Shown: piece after piece, positions 9,790 to 19,660 of the stretch
Layout: every line of letters starts with the position of its first letter
How positions within the stretch are numbered: the first letter of the stretch is position 1
Source: Anastatus disparis
Taxonomy: Eukaryota > Arthropoda > Insecta > Hymenoptera > Eupelmidae
NCBI GenBank assembly: GCA_017163975.1
Contig: JAFFSR010000364.1
Coordinates: 736,001 to 800,000, forward strand
Reading direction: 5' to 3'
Length of the DNA stretch: 64,000 nucleotides
Translations under genes and position numbers: made by a program
Notes under the pieces: model-generated
The model's input: the letters and a program-made list of their open reading frames with translations, nothing else
Told to the model about the DNA's origin: nothing
Database searches by the model: none

Positions 9790-10890
9790 TGTAACGAGGA
9801 TAGCAAATTATACATATACTGTATGTCAGTATACTTCTATCTCTCTCCTCGTTGTGAGTCGCACAGCCTATTGTAAGCTTTTATGCTTACTTTATGGGTA
9901 TAAGAGTGAGACAGAGAGTGGATATTTCATCGTCTTGCGTGACTGACGGTTAGCGAAGGCGCGCGCAAGACATGACGAGAAGGATTTCGGCAGCCATGAT
10001 ATACATTGTGTGAGCTCGTGCGTCGTGTGAATTTTATCAATTTTGTATAGAGAGGTAGACATCTTGTAAGAAGTTTCCTTTGTACGTGGCTTGTGCAGGA
10101 ATCAAGTGAGTTTGCCTGACTCTTGCAGAGAGATATAATCGTCCTGATAGGAAGATCTACGAGAGCTTAAGCTGCACCGCATTTTTTCGGTGCCGCTTCC
10201 GTTGTTCGATCAATTCGTCCTGGTTGGAGAGGATCATCGAGTTAATTGCGTGTCCTCCGACAGATATAAAAACGTAAGTCTGCAGACTATAGTACGCTGT
10301 ATTATTAACGAATGCGTATAGGCGATATATGTAAATATTGAGACCGTCGCGTGCGTTGCGCTTAGTAGAATAGGTTAGATTAAATTAAATTCTGTTTTCT
10401 TTCTTTTTATTTAACTTATTAATTTTTGCCATTATTAAAGTGTACAATAATTTCATTTCAATGTATTAAAATTTGTTTATCGTTTTGAATAAATTGAAGT
10501 TAAATTGAAATTATTCTGAAGTACCATATAACGTTATTTCTTTCTGTTTAAAATCGTGTGTTGTCTATATATATTGAACGTTATACACTTGCTTACTTTT
10601 AATCTACGATATTTAAGAGAGTCTTAAGGTACACGCCGTGGGTTTCGTCGTACCAGACGTCCGGGAGGCAGAACTTCTAAGCGAAGTTCTGCAATAGTAT
10701 TAAATATTGCTTAACTGATTTTAGTTGTATGAAAAAGACATTCATATTCGATCAGTGGTAGTGCATGAGGCTGATCGTCTCTAAATCTAAAATCGGTTAT
10801 TTAACGGTAAGTGCGTATGTACTTGAAGTATGTACATATGAAGCCCACAAATATATTTGATTAGTTGATTTAAATATATTCCCCGTTACA
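9790..10890 (+). repeat. 3' LTR (1101 bp) of the gag-only retrotransposon
   Basis: It matches the 5' LTR base for base except A at 9942 (G at 4002). It ends CCCCGTTACA and is followed by ATAT, the same four bases that precede the 5' LTR. Confidence 0.95.
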
Positions 10891-10975
10891 ATATATAGTC
10901 AAATAGTTATTTTAGCAGTTATTTTTTTAGCTATTTTCACAGCTAATTTTTTTAGCTACCTTTTTCTACGGGGTG
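10891..10975. repeat. Right arm of the AGCTAAA-type fold-back element
   Basis: The reverse complement of this segment follows the sequence at 2132-2245 phrase by phrase. The LTR retrotransposon inserted at or near the inner edge of this arm. Confidence 0.5.
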
Positions 10976-11440
10976 GATTCATTTTTAAATTCTCCATATA
11001 TTTATAAACAATTTGAGTGATTTCTCTGGATTCATTATATTTCTTTATAAATATATAAAGAACTTGAATAATTCCCCTAAATCGTATTCACTATTGACAG
11101 TTCATAACGGAATAACACTTTTAGTAATAGTTGATAAAAGTTTTCAAAAAAGTACAACAGATTAATTCTTTAATTAAATTGTTGATAAATATCAACATTT
11201 TATGAATACAAAATTCATAAAGGATTAGATTAACTTTCAAGTTCTCCATATATTCATAAAGAACTTGAATGATTCCTCTAGATTCATTCAAGTTCTTTAT
11301 AAATATATAGAGAACTTAAATGATTCCGCTAAATCACATTTAATATTTACAGTTCATAACAGAATAAAACCTTTAGTAATAGTTCATAAAAGTTAAAAAA
11401 AAGTGCAACAAACTGAATTTCGTGATATTAATTCCTGAAT
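10976..11440. repeat. Two further units of the dispersed ~250-bp repeat
   Basis: Two direct, diverged units (about 10985-11215 and 11240-11430) share phrases such as CTCCATATATT, AAAGAACTTGAATGATTCC and ACAGTTCATAACAGAATAA with the unit at 1890-2131. From 11441 to about 11880 the sequence is AT-rich and I see nothing assignable. Confidence 0.55.
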
Positions 11441-11884
11441 CAAAAGAAATAATAACGATTTGCACTTTTGCAATATACTAACGTTTATCATTCAAATAAT
11501 CATTATTCAGAATTTAATCTGGACCTAGAGATAGCATATGCATTTCATAACTATTTCAGTGTATTAAGAATGATTTATAACAGTTTAGAAGAAAGTACAA
11601 CAATCTGCCTAGTATGAAATATTAATTATTTAATTATATTGTCAATTATGTTCCACATTCTATATATTCTACTTATCAAACTATTTAAAATATTACTCTT
11701 CAAAAAATTAAAAATTCATAAAGGATCTGAAGGAGTTGTGTTCATATTTATTGATATGATACCACACTGGTACACATGAAATCGGAACGGTTCGAAAAAA
11801 ATAAAAATTACAATTACTTTTGTAATGAAGGTATATTATTCAGATTAATATTATTTTTGAAATTAGATTACATTATTTTCATTT

Positions 11885-12003
11885 TTGCTTTCTCATAGAG
11901 AAAGCATTGTATCGGTAAAAAAAATTTTTTTCTATTTTTTCATTAATTTGTACATATTTGAACTCAGTGAGTCGAAAAAAGTGGTTTCCAGAAAATGTCT
12001 GTA

Positions 12004-12086
<83 letters not shown>

Positions 12087-12545
12087 ATGTATGAATTCAG
12101 TTAGTAAACTGTATCTCGAGAACTACTTGATGGATTTGCTTCTAATTTTGCATGGAATTTAGTTTTGTGACTAACTTGCTGGGAAGCTATTGATAATTTG
12201 GTTCTTCCAGCGTAGTTTTCCTTTTAAAGTTTTTTTAAAAAAAAAAAAAAATTCGATTTTTCGTTTTTTGGTTTTTTTTGTTTACTACTCGATGAATTTG
12301 CTTCAAAATTTGCATGGAATTTATTTCTGATTGCCCGGATAAAATAAATTTTTAAAAATTGATTTTCTTAGCTCAGTTTTAATTTTAGAGCATTTTGAAA
12401 TTTTTGAAAAAAATGTTTCTATTTATTAAGCCAATAAAATCTTAAAAACTACTCGATGGATTCACTTCAAATTTTCCATACAATTCAATTTTTTGATGAA
12501 CTGGTGCGGAAGCTATTGGGAATTGGTTTTCTTTGCGCAGTTTTT
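11885..12545. repeat. Dispersed repeat family with an internal (TG)n tract and ~163-bp sub-repeats
   Basis: It opens with the hairpin GCTTTCTCATAGAGAAAGC, passes a phrase GTCGAAAAAAGTGGTTTCC and then a (TG)n microsatellite at about 12007-12084. After that the phrase CTACT(T/C)GATG(G/A)ATT recurs at about 12123, 12286 and 12449, a period of about 163 bp. The first half recurs at 51645-51945. The TG tract creates long but meaningless reading frames. Confidence 0.65.
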
Positions 12546-12925
12546 TGTAACAGATTACCAATCGAAACGTGCAATTCAAAGATAAGAATAAACGCGCAAA
12601 TTTGCAGCAAAATCGAAGCAGTCTTCCGTAAAAATATTACAGCAGCAATTTACTACAGAATTACATAAGAAAGACATAAGTTAAGTGCAATTATATGACG
12701 AGAATAAACACGCAAACTTGCAGCAGAATCGAAGCAGTCTTCCGTAAGAATGTTGCACCAGCACTTTACCCCAGAATCACATAAGTATGACATAAGTTGA
12801 GCGCAATTATATGACGAGAATAAACACGCATACTTGCAGCAGAATTGAAGCAGTCTTCCGTAAGAACCTTGCAGCAGCACTTTACCCCAGAATTATATAA
12901 GAATTACATAAGTCAAGTGCAAATA
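12546..12925. repeat. 116-bp satellite, about three units
   Basis: Units share GAATAAACACGCAAACTTGC, GAAGCAGTCTTCCGTAAGAA and CTTTACCCCAGAAT; the measured period between units is 116 bp. The same satellite forms four units at about 53560-53975 and is present in inverse orientation at about 54640-54810. Here it directly follows the (TG)n repeat family. Confidence 0.8.
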
Positions 12926-13526
12926 TATGCCCACTAGTTATATATTAAAATCACATTTGAATAAATATAAAAAAATTAATGAAACTCAAAGAGCTCTATG
13001 AGAAAGCATTCCGCCAAAGCACTTGGCAGCGTTTTTATATTACGGAAAGAAACGTAATGGATCATACAAATTTACAATTTTATAAATTACAACTGGATCG
13101 CTTCGAAAAAAAGTTGTGTGTACTCAATTTTATGATTAAAGGCTCATAATTGAAATTTTAATGTCGGAAAGATTCGGAAAGCTTCAAACTTTTCTCAATT
13201 TTCATTTCAAAATAGTTCATAAGCATCCTTTACAGATTGGAAAGAATCAGAAAAAAATCCGTACCGATTCTTTCAGAACTTTTCTGGGCATTTTAACCAG
13301 GGTTAGCTTTACGCGTACAATCGGATCAGAAGCTTGTAATCAGAACACATAATATGTTAATGATTATCAAAATTCATTTCAAATGAATACTCTTGATTAT
13401 AAATATATGAATCACTATTATAATGTTTTGAATTTCTTTGTTTAATATATAATGCCATTGAAAAGATTTCTTCTGGTTTCAGTTTTAAGATTTTAATTAT
13501 ATTAACATTATAAAAATATATATAAT
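12926..13526. other. No gene recognised
   Basis: AT-rich sequence with short ORFs only. Phrases such as AAAGATTCGGAAAG repeat weakly around 13160-13260. I see no coding, RNA or clear transposon signal. Confidence 0.5.
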
Positions 13527-13762
13527 TACCTTTATGAGATCAGATAAACTCATTTTTTACAGATGTAGGTTATTTTTGCAACATTTCAAGTTTTACTAAA
13601 TTAGTAGCAGAAAGTAAGTGCTTAACAAAAAATCCCAAGTGTATACTACGAGAGGCATCCCTCATTCTTATATAACGGTTATCTGGCTTCTGCGTTAAAT
13701 AAGGTTCACAGAGAACGTTTCTTAGTTTTTGATCCATGCGACTACCCAATAAGCACACATCT
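13527..13762 (-). pseudogene. Possible exon-like fragment, unrecognised
   Basis: On the minus strand a T-rich run ending CCAG at about 13763, a fair 3' splice site, is followed by about 63 open codons. Their composition (a SRMDQKLRNVLCEP... stretch, then GFFVKHLLSATNLVKLEM) looks more protein-like than the surroundings. It ends in a stop at about 13570, and a GTAATT donor-like site lies near 13527. I cannot name a family. A chance frame is possible. Confidence 0.25.
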
Positions 13763-13774
13763 GGAAAAAAGAAT

Positions 13775-14835
13775 TCTTTAGGAATTCACGAATGTCCGCT
13801 CTGAAGTTAATATAAAATATATTAATAAAGTATTCATAAAATATTCACAAAGTATTCTTCCACAAAATTTAAATAAAAAATAACTCTTCAACTTATCTTT
13901 ATAAATATTTTAAAAGGATTAAGAAAGTATTCATAAAGAATTCTTTTTTGAAACAGCAATCATAATCCAAAGTATTCATAAAGTAGTTAAAAAGTATACT
14001 TTTGAAACACTAATTTTCTAGTTACTTAGTCACTTTCAAAAATCGAAAGATGTAATGGATATTTTATTGCTTTTCAGATTATTTTAAAATCATTTTTAAT
14101 TTTGATTTTCATGAAATTCAAAATTGAAAACTTGAAATTCCTGATAATTTTATAGATTGTAAAAATTCAATTTAATTAATCATTTGATAATATAAATAAT
14201 TTTATTTTAAACGAAAAAATTGTTAAAATTTTATAAAACAAAATATATAAATATTTTAAGTGTTTAAAATAAATTCTCATTTTGAGAATTTAAACAAATA
14301 TCTAAACATTCTTCAATTTAAATTAAATTAACCATGACTTCACAAAAAATTTCTTTTATTAAATTAAGGTATCTCTTGAATATTTAATAAATTTTTACTT
14401 TAATTATTCAAATAAAAATGTAGTTCGGCTAATATTATTAACCATGAATAATTAACTAACAAATTTACTAACATTTCTTATGCTTATACCAATGAACATG
14501 TACAAGTTTCGAGAATTTATTAACAGATGAGTTCGTAGCCAAGTAGACTAAGTCATGGGCAACACTTTTTTTTATTTTGTTTGACATCCTCAAGAACCGT
14601 AGTTCGAATCTCGAACAAATAATTTTTTTTTTTTTTAATTTAATAGCTTATTTTTAATCAATTATAACATTTTTTATTTTTCATAATCATGTAAAATAGA
14701 AGGATTATTTATAATTTTATGATGAAAAAAAGTATTTTGCGAATTTGATTCAATCAAAAGAATTGTTTGTGAATACTTTGTGAATACTTTATAAACTAAA
14801 GTGGTCGGACATTCGTGAATAAACAAAGCAAACAT
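13775..14835. repeat. Imperfect fold-back element with GAATTCACGAATGTCCG ends
   Basis: The left end GAATTCACGAATGTCCGCTC (about 13780) is mirrored at the right end by GGTCGGACATTCGTGAAT (about 14800-14819). Next to both ends lie inverse copies of AAAGTATTCACAAAGTATTC-like phrases. The core is AT-rich and contains a tRNA-like sequence. No transposase is present. Confidence 0.45.
14527..14637 (+). other. tRNA-like sequence with A-box and B-box, ending in a T run
   Basis: GTAGCCAAGTAGACTAAG resembles a Leu/Ser-type A-box region, and AGTTCGAATCTC resembles a B-box about 60 bases later. GTTCG at the front can pair with CGAAC at the back. A run of T follows at about 14623-14637 and would stop RNA polymerase III. 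The variable part is AT-rich and the arms are poor, so this is more likely a tRNA-derived SINE piece or tRNA pseudogene than a working tRNA. Confidence 0.35.
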
Positions 14836-15119
14836 TAAGAACTCTTTATTGATACTTTCGTTTACGAAAGTATACATAAAGAATTCTTTTTTAATTCTCT
14901 CTTTGCATTTGCTTGAGACACCGTTTGCTTGTTGGGTATGTTGCATTTGGTTGCTAGCATACAACATAATATTAGCAGCATTTGCACATATGAGGAATAT
15001 ATTCTATCTGAATGTCCTTTAGGTGTTGGTTGAAATTTTGCAGTAAAGCCAACATAAGCAAACATCATGCCTACCTGAACAACTCTGACTCATAATCAAC
15101 TTATTTCCAAAATTATTTA

Positions 15120-16538
15120 TCAGTTGAATGGTAACATACGTGAAAGTTCTTGTATTGGCAACATTCTATATAATGAATGATCTAATTGATTAACAAAGGT
15201 TGTATGTAAAGTTCCTACTTTTTCCCCTGATTTATCTGAAACAACCATACAAAGAAAATAAAGAAGAGCACCATAAAGATAAGTTCATACTTTTTGAAAA
15301 GAAGCTACAGAGTTAAGAATTCATTAAGGAGGTTAGTGCGCACAGGATCGTATCTACTCAGGGCCCCGCAATGAGGAACAAAATATTATTTTTGTATTAT
15401 AAATTATTTTCATAAAAAGTGTAAATAATTTATTATTGTAGTTGTAACTTCAATTATATTTCACTCAGTTTAACAAAAATTCTGTTTATATACGCACACC
15501 TCCCCTCTCGTGTTTTACTCGATGAGAACTTTGGTGAGATAGCATCCATTAAATTGCTATATCTACGAAACTATGAAGCTAGGCCTCCTGAAATTTTAAT
15601 ATTATATTCTAATTATAATTGTTAAAAACATGTCAGTTTTTTGGTTTATTCTTAAGAAAATTTTCAGGGTTATCGATGAAAACGTTTGCTTTTTTCTGTC
15701 TCATACTAACCTTCCCATAAGACGCTTTGTTAAATTTTCGAACTTTCAGACTTCATATCTCGGCTTCGGTGAAGCTAAGCTATCTGAAATTTTAATATGA
15801 TATGTAAAATAGTGCTATTTTTATTGTCTTTTAATTTCAAGATATTCTTAAGAAATCGGGATATCGCACTAACCCCCTCAAAGAATATGATTCAAAATAA
15901 TTGTCGTCATAGTTGTATTTGAAGATGAAAATGGTGAAAATTCGTCTACTGATTGTAAAACTATTCTAAAATTGTAAAAGCTAATCTGTAAATTTACTAA
16001 AAGCATTAAAAGTGTTCAAGATATCAATACTTGATTTCATCGACTGCTTCACATGACGTATTTTTTTGTTATAAATCATGAGAAAGATTTAAGAGAATAT
16101 TTTGTTTTTGGGGAGTAAGAAGTTGTTGATTTGTTACAATCGAAAATAGAATTTCAGTTACTTGACACCAACCTTCCACAAATTTAACAGTTGCATATGA
16201 CAAAGTTTTAATTTGATTTCTTTTTAAAGCCTAAGCTAAAATTGATTACGATTCTTGCTGCATAAGCTTCCTTTGAGTAGCAGTAGCACTTCCCTGAGTT
16301 ACAGATAATTCTTCTGTTATAAATGAATGTAACTTTTTTATATCAATTAATTGGGGTCCACCAGAAAAAACTACTGATACTCTGCAATGACCAAATACCA
16401 TTTCAACTTGTGAAGAGTCAAAATATTCCTAAGACTTTGGATTTCCTAGATGCAATTGGAAGTCTATATGATGTAATAAATCCATTAGCAGTTTTTGTGA
16501 AGTCACAACTTGATCTCTATCCTGTCCTAAATTACCTG
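15120..16538 (-). pseudogene. Degenerate nucleoporin Nup205-like fragment, split by a MITE
   Basis: On the minus strand, after a splice-acceptor-like CTTTTTCAG at about 16538, a protein-like frame runs to about 16060. It contains DQVVTSQKLLMDLLHHIDF, QLIDIKKLHSFITEEL, ATATQRKLMQQ and KFVEGWCQVTEILF. It is broken by stops (TAG within the GNPKS*EYFD stretch, others near 16240). More fragments follow in shifted frames (about 15985-15895). Beyond the MITE at 15327-15879, 15318-15120 reads ASFQKV*TYLYGALLYFL and LDHSLYRMLPIQELSRMLPF. The order and the FQ(K/R)V-x-(T/A)-(Y/H)LYG(A/S)LLY pattern match what I know of the Nup205 family, a scaffold of the nuclear pore inner ring. Several stops show it is dead. 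The acceptor-like border suggests a duplicated exon block, not a processed copy. It might continue to about 14862 (frame starting MMFAYVGFTAKF). Confidence 0.6.
15327..15879. mobile_element. 553-bp MITE with AGG(G)GGTTAGTGCG ends
   Basis: The left end GGAGGTTAGTGCGCAC (15328-15343) is the inverse, with one mismatch over 13-14 bases, of the right end CGCACTAACCCCCT (15866-15879). Internally the phrase CTGAAATTTTAATAT(T/G)ATAT occurs twice. The element has no ORF of note and interrupts the Nup205-like fragment. I could not fix a target duplication. Confidence 0.55.
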
Positions 16539-16810
16539 AAAAAGTTTATATATTGTTGAAGAAATAAAATGCTAATATAAATTTTTTGGAGTAAATAAAT
16601 TTATCATAATTAAATAAAATATTAACATAATAAATATAAACTTTTTAAAAATGCTAGATTATTTATTGTCAAAAAATATTAATATTCTAAACAAAGTGAA
16701 ATTTTAAAATTAATTTTAAAAAATCAATTAGTTTATTTTTATCAACAAGTCGCTAAAATCAGAGAATTTTAAAGGCTGCTACTACTAACATGTAGTTCAA
16801 TAGCAGCCCT

Positions 16811-17000
16811 GCTATGAAAAAGCAGCTGATAAACCTGCTGATAAACAAGCTGATAAATCAGATATTGATTTGTCCGCTAATAGCAGCTGATATATCAGTT
16901 GATATATTAGCTGATTTATCAGCAGATTTTCCGTAAAATATTTTTTTACTAAATAGTAAATTATAAATTATATGGTACATGCAAAAGAATATATATTTAT
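16811..17000. repeat. Single arm of the CCCTG(T/C)TATGAAAAAGC fold-back family
   Basis: CCCTGCTATGAAAAAGCAGC followed by CTGATAAA-type phrases matches the left part of the complete element at 37466-38794, including the AAAATATTTTTTTA track that follows. The opposite arm is not seen, so this copy is truncated or single-ended. From 17000 to 17765 the sequence is AT-rich and I find nothing to annotate. Confidence 0.6.
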
Positions 17001-17765
17001 ATTTTTATAAGTTATAAAATTCTATTTTTTTTATTTTTGAAAATATATTAATTAGAAATTTAAATAAAAAGTGAATTCATGTTAAATACACTGAGAGAAA
17101 TTTTATATGAAACATTACAAGAATCATAGTACATTTTTACGATGTAGCTTTATAAACTTTTCAATTTCGTTAAATTTACTATGTTATATTGAAAAATTTA
17201 TTCCTCTACTTAATAAATTTTATATGAAAAAAGTTTAAAAATTTTTTTGGCTGGTTACTGATTTCCATTTTATGTACAGCAATTTATTTATATCTGGATA
17301 CAAATATTATTAGAATCGATTTTTAGATACAAGGAATTATTTCATTTTGACGTTACTACCTTTTCTGTGAATTAATATAACCTATATCACACAACTGTAT
17401 ACAGAGAGAGAAGATATGAAATCAATGTGCTGAACAAAGATAGCATATATCGATCCACTAAGTTTGTCGTTCCGGAGCAACTCCACTGGCTCGCGCGACT
17501 TAATTCCCGTATCGTATCTAACCCAACTCTGAAGTGTCGTTTACCAAACAATATTCTTGAAAATAGTTTACATTTGCAAGTGATAAAGATAGAACGACAC
17601 TTCATAATAGTAAAATAAAATATAAGTGTCTGATTAAGCCTTTGATTTTTCAACAAAATGTAGTTAACCTTCATAGGTAAGAAAAACTGCTTTATATAAT
17701 TAAAAGCTATCAAGTTAAAGAGCTTGTTAATTTTTTATAACTTTTTTAACTTTTTTAACTTTTAT

Positions 17766-17959
17766 TGTAATGTAGTGAAAGTTGGATGAATGAACTATAA
17801 TATCTTGTTTAGTATATAATATAATTAAGTTTATTGAATACAAAGGTTGCAGTTATGACCGCTTGCCATGAGGGCTCAAGCTTAACTTAACTTTAGCACT
17901 GATTTCGCCATCTTATATATCTCGCTTCGTGTATATCACATCTAGTGTATATTACGCTA
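17766..17959 (-). repeat. LTR copy 1 (3' end of body A)
   Basis: It starts TGTAATGTAGTGAAAG on the plus strand and runs to about TATTACGCTA. It shows several substitutions against copies 2 and 3. Its inner end has lost the first bases of the LTR at the deletion junction with the reverse transcriptase. Confidence 0.8.
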
Positions 17960-19389
17960 AACTTACATTTTTTAATATTTGATTTAAAACCTGCTTCTTT
18001 TAAAACTGATAATACTAAATTTTTTAAATGTTCCTCACGGTTCTTTCCCGTTACTATTATGTCATCAAAAAAGTTTTTACACCCTTTAATCCCTTGTAAG
18101 GTTTTTTTCATAATTTCTTGGAAAATTGAGCACGCCGGCTTAGTGCCGAATGCTAAACAATTTGGTATGAAAATGCCTACGTCTGTGCTCCACGCTAATA
18201 ATTTTTTAGATTCCTCATCTAACTTGAGCTGATTATATGCATTTTCTAAGTCTAACGTTGTAAACTATTCCTCTCCCTCCATCGCGGCAAATAATTCCTT
18301 TGCATGCGGGATAGGATAATGATGATCTTCAAGGTACTGATTAACTGTTACTACGGTTGTACTAATTTTCGTAATCACGCCAGTATTTTCTAATTTCAAT
18401 AGTTCTTCTTCCACTTGCGTTTTAAAAGCGAAAGGAATCGTGCTGGGCTTACGATAAATGGGTTTTATATCTTTTTTAGCATACAAATGTATTTTTGAAC
18501 CATTATATTTTCCTAATTGAAGCGTGTAGCTGCAAAGGTGGCTATCTCCATTTTTCCACCACAATGATTACACACCCTTTGTCGCTTTTTGTTGTGCAGA
18601 ATTATTTTCCGTTGAACGCTGGCTTTTAGTTTGTCCCTCCGTCTTATTGAAATTAAACGACGCTCTTCGCTGCTGCTGCGATGATACCTAATTAACCTCG
18701 ATTTTCACAGCATTTGTTGCTAAACCAAGCGAAGCTTCTTTCTTCATGGCCAGTTCTACAATATCTTTTAATGATTTTTCATGGCTTTCTTCGTAAATTC
18801 TATCTGATACTTTGTCCAATTTCATCCCCATGACGAATTTTTATAGTTTAATTTTTAGAGTTTCGCATAACTGTTCATAGCTTTTTGTTTGAGGCAGCAC
18901 TGCATCACACAAATCGCGTAACGTCACATAAACTTGTTTTCCGATCGCTGTGATCAACACTGAAACTTTTCTAGCGTCGTCGACGAAATTTGCTCTAAGA
19001 TATAGTTCCAATCTTTCCTCATAAATTTCCCAAGCATCGTTAGGATTAAATTCTTCTACACCACCGATCGCGCTCACGTTCACTACCGGCATTTGCACAT
19101 TTTCAGTATTTTGTCTTTCTCTTTCAACTACAACAAATTTACCTCTATCATTTTTTTTTAATTCTTGTCCTGCATTTGAGACAAATGTTCCGTATGACGT
19201 TGGTGTTAAAATTAGCGAGTTCGACATTATAAGCCCCGTGTTCGATTCTGTCAACTTCACTTGATTATTTGAGTTCTCTTGCGTTGAAATTCCTTGACGT
19301 AAACTTAACAAAGCGCTTGCTGCTTCACTTGTATTATCTAAGGATTTTTCCGTTCCGTTAACTGTATTATTTAGGCTGAACTTTGTCAT
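17893..19389 (-). pseudogene. Gypsy-like gag-pol remnant, body A
   Basis: Gag begins at 19389 (minus) with a 182-codon frame. It is nearly identical to body B and is then broken. A deletion of about 770 bp joins the reverse transcriptase start to the zinc-knuckle region (junction near 18558, CTCCATTTTTCC/ACCACAATG) and removes the first zinc knuckle border and the protease. Reverse transcriptase pieces at 18564-18265 (KPIYRKPSTIPF, HHYPIPHAKELFAA) and to 17893 (FFDDIIVTG) remain. The sequence passes straight into the LTR without RNase H or integrase. Confidence 0.8.
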
Positions 19390-19465
19390 TCCTAACCTTT
19401 TTACAAGTCATTAAAATGCCTTTGCTCCTTTTTACTTTCTTTTTATTTTTACCTCGTCGCCAATA

Positions 19466-19660
19466 TGTAATATAGTGAGAGTTGGATGAATAAACTATAA
19501 CACCTTGTTTAGTATATAATATAATATAAGTTTATTGAATACAAAGGTTGCAGTTATGACTGCTTGCCATGAGGGCTCAAGCTTAACTTAACTTTAGCAC
19601 TGATTTCGCCATCTTATATATCTCGCTTCGTGTATATCACATCTAGTGTATATTACGCTA
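19466..19660 (-). repeat. LTR copy 2 (shared between bodies A and B)
   Basis: It starts TGTAATATAGTGAGAG on the plus strand. This single LTR serves as the 5' LTR of body A and the 3' LTR of body B, the signature of a tandem LTR element. A candidate primer binding site for body A (minus-strand TGGCGACGAGG) lies directly left, at about 19452-19462. Confidence 0.8.

Larger units (their letters stand above)
3850..10890 (+). mobile_element. Young non-autonomous LTR retrotransposon carrying gag but no recognisable pol
   Basis: Two 1101-bp direct repeats (3850-4950 and 9790-10890) begin TGTAACG and end CGTTACA. ATAT flanks both outer ends (3846-3849 and 10891-10894), which fits a 4-bp target duplication. 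Directly after the left LTR comes TGGCGCCCAACG, a tRNA-Lys-type primer binding site. GGGGAAGGGG precedes the right LTR. Line-by-line comparison of the LTRs shows one difference (G at 4002, A at 9942), so insertion is recent. The interior (4951-9789) holds a roughly 1.3-kb leader, a long gag and two weakly supported downstream ORFs. I find no D(S/T)G protease, no YxDD reverse transcriptase and no integrase zinc finger, so mobility would depend on a partner element. The layout matches the TR-GAG concept. Confidence 0.93.

Noticed and set aside
11885..12094. Open frame through the (TG)n tract with a long CV repeat
   Set aside because: Any reading frame across (TG)n stays open; the flanking text is a dispersed repeat also found at 51645.
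17427..17713. Overlapping open frames on both strands near 17.4-17.7 kb
   Set aside because: Short, no family resemblance, and no splice or repeat context that supports them.
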